A stretch of 30,578 nucleotides of DNA from Chitinispirillaceae bacterium (GCA_016932075.1 JAFGDP010000071.1:1-30578); one strand, 5' to 3'; positions 6,604 to 14,839 are shown, counted from the stretch's first letter. Numbers and translations are program-made. The notes: a model not told the origin generated them from the letters alone.

Positions 6604-8121
6604 ATGGCGAAAATACTCGACGAAATTTCGCGTACCTTTTCTGAGTACCTTTTGATTCCCCGGCTCACGGAAAAAGGCGATGTGCCGTCCGGAACGTCCC
6701 TCCACACGCCGGTGGCGAAATACCGGAACAACGAAGAGGCGCGGTTTTCGCTCAACATACCCTTTGTGTCGTCGAGCATGCAGGCGGTATCCGGACCAGA
6801 TATGGGTATTGCGCTTTCGCGGCTTGGGGGGCTTGCCTTTGTTTACTGTTCCCAGCCGATCAAGCAGCAGGCGGCCATGGTGCAGAAAGTCAAGTCGCAC
6901 AAGGCGGGCTTTGTGGAATCCGACTCGAACCTGCGGCCCGATTCCACGCTTGCCGACGCGACGGCGCTCGCGCGAACGACCGGCCATTCCACCATGCCGG
7001 TAACGAGCGACGGCACCGGTACCGGTATTCTGCTGGGCATTCTTACGGACAAGGATTTCTGGGAGTTCGAGGATGACCTCAAGCGGCCGGTCGCGGAGTT
7101 CATGACGCCGAAGGAACATGTCGTGTTCGGCAAGGTCGGTATGACGCTTCATGAGGCGAACAGCATTCTCCGCAAGCAGAAAAAGGAGTGCCTGCCGATC
7201 CTTGACAACGAAGGGCGGCTCCAGTCGCTGGTGTTTAAAAAAGACTATATCGACCATATGAACAATCCGGACGAGCTGCTTGATAAGCGGAAGCGCCTGG
7301 CCATAGGCGCCGCGGTGAATACGCACGATTATACCGAGCGGGTGCCGGCTCTTGTCGAGGCAGGAACAGATGTGCTCTGTTTCGATTCCTCGGATGGTTA
7401 CACCGAATACCAGAAGGAAGCGGCCATCTGGGTGCGCAAAAAATACGGCAGGAAGGTGGTGCTCGGCGGGGGTAATATCGTGGATTGCGACGCGTTCCGC
7501 TATCTTGTCGATGAGGCTGATCTTGATTTTGTCAAGGTCGGCATCGGCGGCGGGTCCATCTGCATAACGCGCGAACAGAAAGGCATCGGTCGCGGCCAGG
7601 CGTCGGCGCTCATGGACGTGGTCGCGGCGCGGGACCGCTACCTTGCCGATACCGGCGTGTACGTGCCGGTCTGTTCGGACGGCGGGCTGGCAAACGACAC
7701 CCAGATCATCATCGCCCTGGCCATGGGCGCTGATTTCGTGATGATGGGCCGGTACTTTGCCATGACCAATGAGAGTCCTACCCCGCGCGTGGTCATGGGA
7801 GGCCGCATGTACAAGCCCTACTGGGGGGAAGGATCAAACCGCGCCCGGAACTGGCAGCGCTATCAGAACGAGCACGACGCGGGGGCGGCGAACAAGTTCG
7901 AAGAGGGGATCGACGCCTATGTGCCGATACTCGGTTCGGTACGCGAAGTTATGTCGGTCACCCTGGCCAAGCTCAAGTCGACCATGTGCAACATGGGGTC
8001 GCTGACGCTTCGCGATTTTTCCCGGAACGCGGTGCTCACCAGGATCTCTGAACAGTCGTTTGTCGAGGGCGGGACTTCCAACGTCCTGACCTTTGACAAG
8101 GACGTGCCGCGGGAAGTGTAA
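6604..8121 (+). CDS. guaB: IMP dehydrogenase (divergent clade)
   Basis: The product is 505 aa. It catalyses NAD-dependent oxidation of IMP to XMP, the first committed step of GMP synthesis, in the cytoplasm. The beta/alpha barrel starts with NIPFVSSSMQAVSG. Two CBS domains occupy about residues 95-230 (TLADATALARTTGHSTMPV; FMTPKEHVVF and ECLPILDNEGRL). VLCFDSSDGY and VLGGGNIVD follow, then the catalytic loop GIGGGSICITREQ with the nucleophile Cys320, and VCSDGGLANDTQIIIALAMGADFVMMGRYFA. The loop is GGGSICITR rather than the usual GPGSICTTR, and the flap region reads WGEGSNRARNWQRY. Both features, and the unusual N-terminus (RTFSEYLLIPRLT), match a divergent IMPDH clade I know from Clostridia and other anaerobes. 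GAGG lies 5 nt before the ATG. Single-gene unit, divergent from the MFS gene. Confidence 0.93.
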   Translation: MAKILDEISRTFSEYLLIPRLTEKGDVPSGTSLHTPVAKYRNNEEARFSLNIPFVSSSMQAVSGPDMGIALSRLGGLAFVYCSQPIKQQAAMVQKVKSHKAGFVESDSNLRPDSTLADATALARTTGHSTMPVTSDGTGTGILLGILTDKDFWEFEDDLKRPVAEFMTPKEHVVFGKVGMTLHEANSILRKQKKECLPILDNEGRLQSLVFKKDYIDHMNNPDELLDKRKRLAIGAAVNTHDYTERVPALVEAGTDVLCFDSSDGYTEYQKEAAIWVRKKYGRKVVLGGGNIVDCDAFRYLVDEADLDFVKVGIGGGSICITREQKGIGRGQASALMDVVAARDRYLADTGVYVPVCSDGGLANDTQIIIALAMGADFVMMGRYFAMTNESPTPRVVMGGRMYKPYWGEGSNRARNWQRYQNEHDAGAANKFEEGIDAYVPILGSVREVMSVTLAKLKSTMCNMGSLTLRDFSRNAVLTRISEQSFVEGGTSNVLTFDKDVPREV

Positions 8122-8343
8122 CGATGAAGTGCCGGGCACCGGTTGAGAGGTGAATGGAAAAAGAGGGCGGCCGATCAGGATCTGTGGTGCATTTTCACTT
8201 TAACCGTTGGCCTTCACACTATCAGCGGTGGTGCAGGTAATCATAACGGATAAACAATATTGTCCGGCATTGTTCGTATTTCAATCGAGAAACGGATTCG
8301 CCGTAGGAGGACTTGTCGTTTTTCAAAGAAAGGAATGTTTGGT

Positions 8344-9906
8344 ATGAAAAAACCTACCGTAAAAACACTGATTCCAATCTCTATTTCGCTTGCATTTGTT
8401 GTCGTGATGGGTCTGGTGTTTCTCAACACCTGCTCGTTTGCCGACTCAAAACGTCCGGACCGGGGATCGATACCATTCGGCGCCCAGAACAAACCGACGA
8501 TAAAAATTCCCCCGGGTATGGAGGGCTTTTCTACCATCATTGCTGATGTCGCGGAAAAAGTGGTTCCAACAGTCGTATCAGTGATTCCCACCAAGATCGA
8601 TACCGTTCTTTTTTCCAGCAATCCGTTTTACCAGTTTTTCGATTCTCCTTTTGACGACTTTTTCGGGTTTCCGCAGCCGCGGCAGCGCGGCGCGCCGCCG
8701 CCGGTGCAAAAAAGAGAATACCGTCAGCAGGGGCTTGGATCAGGGGTCATCGTTTCAAAGGACGGTTATATTCTCACCAATTTCCACGTGGTAGCGGGCG
8801 CGAACGAGATCGAGGTAAAGACCAGTGATAACAGGAGTTTCCAGGCAACGGTGATCGGCAGCGATTCTCTTTCCGACGTGGCGGTTATCAAAATCAAGGA
8901 AAAGGTAAAGGACCTGCCGGTAGCCTATCTCGGCGATTCTGACAAGCTTCGCCCCGGTGACTGGTCGATTGCGATCGGCAATCCATTCAGCCTTACCTCA
9001 TCGGTCACGCTCGGGATCATCTCGGCGCTCAACCGTTCCACCGGCAGCCGTGACATGTACCAGAACTTCATCCAGACCGATGCGGCGATCAATCCGGGCA
9101 ACTCAGGCGGGGCGCTGGTGAACATCAGGGGCGAGCTGATCGGTATCAACACCATGATCTATACCCGTTCCGGCGGGTATATGGGGATCGGATTCGCCAT
9201 TCCTATCAACATGGCACGGGGCATCATGGAAGATCTTATCTACGAAGGAAAGGTATCCCGCGGATGGCTCGGCGTCATGATCCAGGATCTTGATCCGGCC
9301 ACGCGCGACGCCCTCGGTCTGTCCGCGAAAACCAAGGGCGTTCTGATCGGGGACGTGTTCAAGGGTCAGCCTGCCGAAAAGGCAGGGATAAAACGGGGAG
9401 ATATTATCATAGCGGTAGACGGAAAGCCGGTTGCGGGAACGAACGGGCTGCGCAACGCCATAGCCGCGATCCATCCCGGGAAAAAAGTACCCATCGAGGT
9501 CCTGCGGGACGGCAAGAAGATGACGAAATTTGTAAAGCTTGCCGGAAGGGATGAGAAGGCCGTCGCGAGCGGCAGTTCAGGAAAAGGCGGCGAAGAGAAA
9601 CCGGCTGCCGCTGACATGCTGAAAAAACTCGGTATCACGGTCAGGACGCTGACGGGCAAGGAGTCCGAGGAACGAGGGATCGATGCGTCGGTGAGGGGAG
9701 TGATCATTGAGGAGGTCGGTCCATCATCTCCGGCCGCCTATGAGGGTCTTCAGAAGGATGATGTCATTCTTGAAGTGAACCGGCGTGCGGTACCCTCAGT
9801 GAAAGAATTCAAGAAAGCGGTAAAGGGACTTAAAAGCGGAGACTCCGTTCTCCTGCTGCTTCTGCGGGAAGGAAATACTTTTTTCAAAGCATTTAAGCTT
9901 CAGTAG
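8344..9906 (+). CDS. HtrA/DegP-family periplasmic serine protease
   Basis: The frame is open from 8260, but I choose the ATG at 8344 (AAAGGA 9 nt upstream) because it places a hydrophobic export segment (residues about 8-30) at the N-terminus; this gives 520 aa. The trypsin-like domain has the complete triad: His148 in TNFHVV, Asp178 in SLSDVAVIK and Ser254 in GNSGGAL. An insertion rich in Phe, Pro and Arg (about 90-128) precedes the protease core, as in the LA loop of DegP. Two PDZ domains follow, about 290-395 (RGWLGVMIQDL, GVLIGDVFKGQPAEKAGIKRGDIIIAVDG) and about 425-520 (GVIIEEVGPSSPAAYEGLQKDDVILEVN). Role: degradation or refolding of damaged envelope proteins. degP and degQ cannot be told apart here. 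No partner gene is adjacent. Confidence 0.92.
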   Translation: MKKPTVKTLIPISISLAFVVVMGLVFLNTCSFADSKRPDRGSIPFGAQNKPTIKIPPGMEGFSTIIADVAEKVVPTVVSVIPTKIDTVLFSSNPFYQFFDSPFDDFFGFPQPRQRGAPPPVQKREYRQQGLGSGVIVSKDGYILTNFHVVAGANEIEVKTSDNRSFQATVIGSDSLSDVAVIKIKEKVKDLPVAYLGDSDKLRPGDWSIAIGNPFSLTSSVTLGIISALNRSTGSRDMYQNFIQTDAAINPGNSGGALVNIRGELIGINTMIYTRSGGYMGIGFAIPINMARGIMEDLIYEGKVSRGWLGVMIQDLDPATRDALGLSAKTKGVLIGDVFKGQPAEKAGIKRGDIIIAVDGKPVAGTNGLRNAIAAIHPGKKVPIEVLRDGKKMTKFVKLAGRDEKAVASGSSGKGGEEKPAAADMLKKLGITVRTLTGKESEERGIDASVRGVIIEEVGPSSPAAYEGLQKDDVILEVNRRAVPSVKEFKKAVKGLKSGDSVLLLLLREGNTFFKAFKLQ

Positions 9907-9974
9907 GAAATAGTTCCGTATTCTGTATTCTGTCTGCCTGTCGGTGCGCAGGCCTGTGCCCGGTTGGTTGAACC

Positions 9975-10008
9975 TCTCCACGGCAAAACGGAGAAATTAC
10001 TTTTATCC
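9975..10008 (+). terminator. Weak terminator candidate after HtrA gene
   Basis: TCTCC (9975-9979) pairs with GGAGA (9990-9994) across a 10-nt loop, followed by AATTACTTTTAT. The stem is only 5 bp, so termination is tentative. Confidence 0.25.
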
Positions 10009-10055
10009 TTACGTGCCGGGCAATTGTATATTTTTATCTGGTACTTTTATTGTTC

Positions 10056-10085
10056 TTGACATGCCATTTTTATAGAACGTATCTT
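10056..10085 (+). promoter_or_regulatory. Sigma70-type promoter of the lipoprotein gene
   Basis: A perfect TTGACA -35 box at 10056-10061 is followed after 18 bp by TATCTT at 10080-10085. The predicted start near 10092 leaves a leader of about 33 nt with a full AGGAGG site. This also argues against translation starting at the upstream in-frame ATG at 10050. Confidence 0.6.
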
Positions 10086-10124
10086 CCTGTGTACCAGGAA
10101 CTTTCATCTCTAGGAGGATTGATC

Positions 10125-11015
10125 ATGATTAAGCGGTTAGCCCCTATCGTGGTTTTATCGATATGTGCCTGTATGATCGCTGCCTGCAGCGTAAGTGACC
10201 GGACGCTCAATAATGCCGAAAAGCGCATCAATACTCTCAAGTCGAAGGGTGTTCCCGACAGCGCTCTTTCTCCGTGTGTCGTCAATCTCTATAAGGCGCG
10301 GGAATCGAAAAGAATGAACCAGGCCGGTGAATCCCGTCTGGCAGCGAAAATGTTACGTAAAGAGCTTGCCGAAGCTGAAGCGCTCTACCGGGACCATATT
10401 GCCAAGCTCAAACCGTCGGTTGATTCGCTCGTATCGATCATCCATGCTGCGAGAAAAAATTATGACGGCATGGTGCTCAAAAAGGTGGACAGCCTGCTCG
10501 CCATCGCGGATTCTTTTATCCAGATCAACTGGCTGCTGCAGGCGCACACCAAGGCACAGGAACTGGTAAACAGGCTGCCGCAGTTCACGTTCGATGCAGA
10601 ACGGACCGCAGAGGTCCGGCCTCGGCTGCCGGGAACATGGGTATGCGCCATTAAAACCAAAGGCAAGGAAAACAAGGCGATTAATGCGGTAGAAAAGAAG
10701 ATATTTACTTTTAACACCGACGGTACCGGAAAGCTCATCCAGAACAAGAAGGGACAGAGCGGGCCGTATCTCAGGGAAGACTGGGAGTTCGTCTCGTGGG
10801 GCAAGTGGGACGTTAACGGCGACACGGTCCACCTTTTTGTCAACCGATTCGCGGCGGTCCGACAGAACTTCATGCGAATGTACCTGCATGACGGAGGGGC
10901 TAGGAAAGAGTGGAGAGCGGAGAACCAACCGACCTATGATTCGCTCATCACCGACGGATCGCAGGATCGTTTTATCACCTTCTCCGACCTTCAGAAGGAT
11001 TTCGTCAAGAATTAA
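10125..11015 (+). CDS. Lipoprotein of unknown function
   Basis: I choose the ATG at 10125 because AGGAGG lies 7 nt upstream and it gives a proper lipoprotein signal; this yields 296 aa. Residues 1-21 (MIKRLAPIVVLSICACMIAAC) have a basic start, a hydrophobic core and the lipobox IAAC, so Cys21 should be lipidated. Residues about 25-175 are predicted mostly helical (NNAEKRINTLKSKGV, KARESKRMNQAGESRLAAKML), with a Ser-Leu-rich helical pair (SVDSLVSIIHAARKNYDG). Residues about 190-275 look like a small beta barrel (LPGTWVCAIKTKG, KIFTFNTDGTGKLIQN, WGKWDVNGDTVHLFV), similar to lipocalin-like domains that open with GTW. I recognise no named family. It has its own promoter and terminator, so it is a monocistronic envelope protein. 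Confidence 0.75.
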   Translation: MIKRLAPIVVLSICACMIAACSVSDRTLNNAEKRINTLKSKGVPDSALSPCVVNLYKARESKRMNQAGESRLAAKMLRKELAEAEALYRDHIAKLKPSVDSLVSIIHAARKNYDGMVLKKVDSLLAIADSFIQINWLLQAHTKAQELVNRLPQFTFDAERTAEVRPRLPGTWVCAIKTKGKENKAINAVEKKIFTFNTDGTGKLIQNKKGQSGPYLREDWEFVSWGKWDVNGDTVHLFVNRFAAVRQNFMRMYLHDGGARKEWRAENQPTYDSLITDGSQDRFITFSDLQKDFVKN

Positions 11016-11039
11016 CCAGAGGTGTTCGACAGGTATGGG

Positions 11040-11075
11040 CCCCGCAGGAAAATGTCCGCGCGGGGTATTTTATTT
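11040..11075 (+). terminator. Rho-independent terminator of lipoprotein gene
   Basis: CCCCGC (11040-11045) pairs with GCGGGG (11060-11065) across a 14-nt loop, immediately followed by TATTTTATTT. It lies 24 nt after the stop codon. The hairpin plus T-rich tail is the standard intrinsic layout. Confidence 0.6.
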
Positions 11076-11257
11076 GAACGGTAGGCACTATCGCGGAAGT
11101 GCCATCACAAAGAGTCCCTGCTGATCCCGGGCGTTCTCAACCGGGTGCCGGGTTATGCTAAATAGAGGCGGGTGTTTCATGCGGTCCGGTCGAACATTTG
11201 ATGAGCATTCCGTATGCGTGTACGGTGACCCGGTTGATATGAGCGGAGGGGATTTGT

Positions 11258-11878
11258 TTAGGAGCGTCCCTTCTCCTTCTGCAGCGCCATTTTGTAGTAC
11301 CCCGTGTTTACCGCGATTGGCTCAGTGCTAAGGTCAAGTCCTTCCAGCGACTTGTCAATATTTTTCACTGCCGCGGCCTCAGGATGGAGCTTTTTCAATC
11401 CGTCGACCTCCTGTTTAATGCTATACAGACGCGAGCGGAAAAAGTGTGTCAGCTCATTGCATCGAGACGATAGTTCACGCATCTCCTCCTTTTCCCTGAA
11501 CTGGAGCAATGCGGTCATTTTACCCTTGAGCAGAAGATCACACCACTGTTCGAGCTTGTAAATCGGAATGGCGTATTTCCGCGAAGCATACAGTCCAATA
11601 CCGACAGCGACCGCGATATTGACGATGGCGCTGACGATGAGGGCAGGAAGAATCAGGAAAAACATGTTTCCTGAACGCGTGAGGTCGCCGGTAATTTTGT
11701 TTAGACTGTACACGGCGGCCGTGTTCGAGGAAAGGAAATAGACAATAAACAGCGAAAGGAGCGCGATAACGGTGGTTATCAGGACCGCGGCAACAATATG
11801 CACGATCAAGCGCATCTGAAGTTGCTTTTTTACAAAAAAATGAGCAATCGGCTTACGTTCCGGCTTTTTTTCATTCAT
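11258..11878 (-). CDS. Two-TM membrane protein with HAMP domain, no output domain
   Basis: The product is 206 aa and starts at an ATG with AAGGAGG 6 nt upstream. After a basic cytoplasmic N-terminus come TM1 (about 23-50, LIVHIVAAVLITTVIALLS), a short external loop of about 22 residues, TM2 (about 73-97, FFLILPALIVSAIVNIAVAV) and a HAMP-like segment (about 98-150: YAIPIYKLEQWCDLLLKGKM, then FREKEEMRELSSRCNELTHFFRSRL) that runs into a coiled coil. No histidine-kinase, methyl-accepting or cyclase domain follows; the protein ends about 50 residues later in a soluble tail (STEPIAVNTGYYKMALQKEK). It is probably a signal-relay or accessory membrane protein working with a partner encoded elsewhere. 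It faces away from purM. Partner and ligand unknown. Confidence 0.65.
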   Translation of the reverse strand: MNEKKPERKPIAHFFVKKQLQMRLIVHIVAAVLITTVIALLSLFIVYFLSSNTAAVYSLNKITGDLTRSGNMFFLILPALIVSAIVNIAVAVGIGLYASRKYAIPIYKLEQWCDLLLKGKMTALLQFREKEEMRELSSRCNELTHFFRSRLYSIKQEVDGLKKLHPEAAAVKNIDKSLEGLDLSTEPIAVNTGYYKMALQKEKGRS

Positions 11879-12193
11879 TGCACCCTCCTTGTGAGATCAG
11901 TTGCGTACAAATACCACCTTCTCCCGGAGTGTAGGACATATCATGATATGACGGACACCAGCGCCCGACAGAGGACCTGTCCCGCCGTCATATAGAAGCA
12001 ATTAAATATACTTTTCCACCGCAATTGCATGGGATTAAAATCGCATGCAGGACACGGTGATCGTTATGGTCGTGCCGGTGCCGATAATCCGGTTCGGGTT
12101 CGCGAACAGCCGGTGAGCTGCGTGGCCCGGTTCGCCATAATCTATTTTTTTCACCTCCTCATGTTATGCACCTGTTACCTATAGAAAGAGCCT
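11879..12193. other. Divergent intergenic region, HAMP gene and purM
   Basis: There is no coding frame I trust in these 315 bp. Next to the HAMP gene it carries two overlapping symmetric elements (11937-11993, listed separately). Nearer purM it has GTTCGCGAAC, a 10-bp palindrome near 12100. I could not identify a good promoter for either gene. purM has AGAAAGAG just upstream as a weak ribosome binding site. Confidence 0.5.
11937..11993. promoter_or_regulatory. Overlapping palindrome and inverted repeat
   Basis: CATATCATGATATG (11937-11950) is a perfect 14-bp palindrome. Its right part begins a second element: ATATGACGG (11946-11954) pairs perfectly with CCGTCATAT (11985-11993). Inside that loop, GACAG (11967-11971) pairs with CTGTC (11977-11981). 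The block sits 59-115 bp upstream of the HAMP gene start. It may be a double operator or, if transcribed, an RNA with two exclusive folds. Function unknown. Confidence 0.5.
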
Positions 12194-13231
12194 ATGGCGA
12201 AATCATTGAAATATGCAGATGCGGGGGTTGATATTTCGGTGTGGAACAAGTCCAAGGGTCGCATCGGCGAAATGGTGCGGTCCACCTACACCGGCGAGGT
12301 TGTCGGAGGTTTCGGTTCGTTCGGCGGCATGTTCTCTGCAGCATCGCTGAAAAACATGACTGATCCGGTTCTGGTGTCTTCAACTGACAGCGTGGGCACC
12401 AAGGTCAAGGTCGCTTTTGAAACAGGTATTCACAACACGGTCGGCGAAGACATCGTGAACCACTGCATCAATGACATCCTGGTTCTGGGCGCCCGGCCGC
12501 TTTTTTTCCTCGACTATATTGGAATCAACAAGCTCCTTCCCGAGGTCACGGAGCAACTTCTCGAAGGACTCTCACGCGCCTGTACCGAGGCCGGCTGCGT
12601 GTTGATTGGTGGAGAAACCGCGGAAATGCCTGATGTGTATTCCAAAGGCGAGTACGACCTCGTGGGATGTATAGTCGGGGTGGTCGAGAAGGGCGGTATT
12701 ATTGACGGCAGTTCTATTATTCCGGGAGATATCTGCATCGGGCTCCGGTCAAGCGGCCTGCATACCAATGGGTACAGTCTGGCGCGGAAGATCGTCAAAG
12801 AGGTGGCCGGCAGAACATACCGCGACCCGTTTGAGAACAGCCCAAAGACCTTCGGGGAGGTATTGCTTGCTCCCCATCGTTCCTACAGGCCGGTTCGCGG
12901 CCTTATGGAACGGCGCCTGATAAAAGGGTGCGCCCATATCACTGGCGGCGGATTTCAGGACAACATCAACCGCGTGCTGCCGGCCGGGTGCGATGCGGTC
13001 ATCACCACGACCGCCTGGACGCCTGACCCGATTTTCCGGTTTCTCATGAAGGTAGGCAATGTAGCGGCTGATGAGATGTACCATACCTTTAACATGGGTA
13101 TCGGCATGGTGCTTGTGGCAGCACTTGACAAGGCAGATTCGGTTCTGAATGCGCCGGAGATTGCGGCGTTTGAGCCGAAACGGATCGGCAGAATTGTCGC
13201 GGGCACCGGCGAGGTCCGAATGGAGTATTAG
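12194..13231 (+). CDS. purM: Phosphoribosylformylglycinamidine cyclo-ligase (AIR synthetase)
   Basis: The product is 345 aa, the usual PurM length. It converts FGAM to AIR with ATP, step five of de novo purine synthesis, in the cytoplasm. The N-terminal KYADAGVDIS is the PurM signature. GGFGSFGGMF and VSSTDSVGTKVKVA form the phosphate and ATP binding part; HNTVGEDIVNHCINDILVLGARPLFFLDYI is the classic PurM core; GGETAEMPDVY follows, then GLRSSGLHTNGYSLAR in the second half. The C-terminal part has HITGGGFQDNINRVLP and FNMGIGMVLV. No purine genes lie directly next to it (guaB is about 4 kb upstream), so it is not in a pur operon here. A long perfect hairpin begins two bases after its stop codon. 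Confidence 0.95.
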   Translation: MAKSLKYADAGVDISVWNKSKGRIGEMVRSTYTGEVVGGFGSFGGMFSAASLKNMTDPVLVSSTDSVGTKVKVAFETGIHNTVGEDIVNHCINDILVLGARPLFFLDYIGINKLLPEVTEQLLEGLSRACTEAGCVLIGGETAEMPDVYSKGEYDLVGCIVGVVEKGGIIDGSSIIPGDICIGLRSSGLHTNGYSLARKIVKEVAGRTYRDPFENSPKTFGEVLLAPHRSYRPVRGLMERRLIKGCAHITGGGFQDNINRVLPAGCDAVITTTAWTPDPIFRFLMKVGNVAADEMYHTFNMGIGMVLVAALDKADSVLNAPEIAAFEPKRIGRIVAGTGEVRMEY

Positions 13232-13232
13232 T

Positions 13233-13283
13233 CACTCCCGCCGAATCATATACGCAAAAAACGTATATGATTCGGCGGGAGTG
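13233..13283 (+). terminator. Perfect 22-bp hairpin after purM, no T-tract
   Basis: The arm 13233-13254 is perfectly complementary to 13262-13283, with a 7-nt loop (CAAAAAA, 13255-13261). It starts two bases after the purM stop. The following bases are GGTTTGTGCC, not a T-tract. It could act as a terminator, an RNA 3' end stabiliser, or be a dispersed palindromic repeat. The structure is certain; its role is inferred. Confidence 0.55.
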
Positions 13284-13375
13284 GGTTTGTGCCGCAAAAG
13301 CCATACAATAACGATTTCCGGCTTTGCCGGCATAGGAAATGGAAAAAAACTGCCCTGCGTGGCGATGGTTAGGAT

Positions 13376-14839
13376 ATGATGAAAAAGCCGTTCTATATAT
13401 ATAATACCTCCTCCCGGTCCAAAGAGCTTTTTACGCCCTCAATTGGCCCCGTGGAAATGTACTGCTGCGGCCCGACGGTCTATAATTACGCTCATATCGG
13501 AAACCTTCGTACCTATATCTTCGAAGACGTGCTCAAGCGCGCGCTTGTCTCCCTTGGGTACACGGTAAAGCACCTGATCAATATCACCGACGTCGGGCAT
13601 CTGGTGTCGGATGCGGACACGGGTGAGGACAAAATGGAAAAAGGCTCGGCGCGCGAGGGAAAAAGCGTTTGGGATATTGCCGCTTTTTACACGCAAAAAT
13701 TCATGGAAAATATCGCCGACCTTAATATCATTGCCGCCGACCTGTTCCCAAAGGCAAGCGATCATATCCCGCAGATGATCGCCATGGTCAAGGAGCTGGA
13801 GCGCAGGGGAATCACCTACCGCACGTCTGACGGCATCTACTTCGATACCGCGAAATTTCCTTCGTATGCTGATTTCGCCCGTCTCGATCCCGCGTCAATC
13901 CGTGGCGGAGAGCGGGTGAGCATGGGAGGCAAGCGGGCGCCCATGGATTTTGCGCTCTGGAAATTTTCACCAAGTGACGTGAAACGCCAGATGGAGTGGG
14001 ATAGTCCCTGGGGTATCGGATTTCCCGGATGGCATATCGAATGCAGTGCCATGGCGCTCCAGTATTTATCGCAACCGCTGGACATTCATTGCGGCGGCAG
14101 CGACCATGTGCGGGTGCATCATACCAATGAGATAGCGCAGGCCGAGGCAGCGACCGGCAAGCCGTTTGTACGGTACTGGCTGCACGGGGAATTCCTTGTC
14201 ATGGACAAGGAAAAAATGGCGAAGTCAGGGGAGCATTTCGTGACCATTGATACGCTCACGAAGGCCGGTATTCCGCCGCTGGCCTACCGGTTGTTTTGCT
14301 TCGGCGCTCATTACCGCAGCCCGCTTACCTATCATAACGATGGGGTGAAAGCCGCCGCTGTGAGCCTGACGAACTTACGCAAGGCATTCGCCAGTGCCGG
14401 AGCGGTACAACGAGAGGACAGGCTAACGGCAGAAACCGCCTTAAAGGATTTCTACGAAGCCGTGTATGACGACCTCAACATGCCGCGCGCTATCGCCGCA
14501 TTATGGGATATGGCGAGGGACGACAAGATTACTCCTGCCGTACGCCGGGCTGCTGCGGTCAAGGCGGATGAAATACTCGGACTCGATTTGCTGAAACCGG
14601 CCGAAGAGAAAGCTAGTGAATCATTGGTCGGCGAAAACGGGAAGGTAATCCGGATCGTTTCCGCCACGGATCTTTCAGCGGATCAGAAACAGTTGCTTGC
14701 GGAAAAAATCCGGCAGCGGCAAAAAGCGCGGACGGCGAAGGACTGGCCGGCAGCCGATACTATTCGAAAGGAACTGACAGAACTCGGTGCCTCGGTAAAG
14801 GATCTTCCCGATGGAAGCGCTGAGGTGACGGTATCGTGA
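13376..14839 (+). CDS. cysS: Cysteinyl-tRNA synthetase
   Basis: The product is 487 aa. It charges tRNA-Cys with cysteine using ATP. It is a class I synthetase: the HIGH motif is HIGN (residues 40-43, AHIGNLRTYIFED) and the KMSKS motif is KMAKS (around residue 280, DKEKMAKSGEHF). Zn ligands are visible: the Cys of CGPTVYN, the Cys of WHIECSAM, and His in GGSDHVRVHHTNE. The stretch NITDVGHLVSDADTGEDKMEKGS replaces the commoner NITDIDDKII and marks a divergent CysRS clade found in several other anaerobic lineages. The C-terminal anticodon-binding helices end in RTAKDWPAADTIRKELTELG. Two ATG codons stand in tandem (13376, 13379) close to TTAGGA; the second has the better spacing. Confidence 0.95.
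   Translation: MMKKPFYIYNTSSRSKELFTPSIGPVEMYCCGPTVYNYAHIGNLRTYIFEDVLKRALVSLGYTVKHLINITDVGHLVSDADTGEDKMEKGSAREGKSVWDIAAFYTQKFMENIADLNIIAADLFPKASDHIPQMIAMVKELERRGITYRTSDGIYFDTAKFPSYADFARLDPASIRGGERVSMGGKRAPMDFALWKFSPSDVKRQMEWDSPWGIGFPGWHIECSAMALQYLSQPLDIHCGGSDHVRVHHTNEIAQAEAATGKPFVRYWLHGEFLVMDKEKMAKSGEHFVTIDTLTKAGIPPLAYRLFCFGAHYRSPLTYHNDGVKAAAVSLTNLRKAFASAGAVQREDRLTAETALKDFYEAVYDDLNMPRAIAALWDMARDDKITPAVRRAAAVKADEILGLDLLKPAEEKASESLVGENGKVIRIVSATDLSADQKQLLAEKIRQRQKARTAKDWPAADTIRKELTELGASVKDLPDGSAEVTVS

Noticed and set aside
6544..7326. 260-codon ORF antisense to guaB
   Set aside because: It is a codon-bias shadow: composition is Arg- and His-rich with no family resemblance, and the sense strand is clearly guaB.
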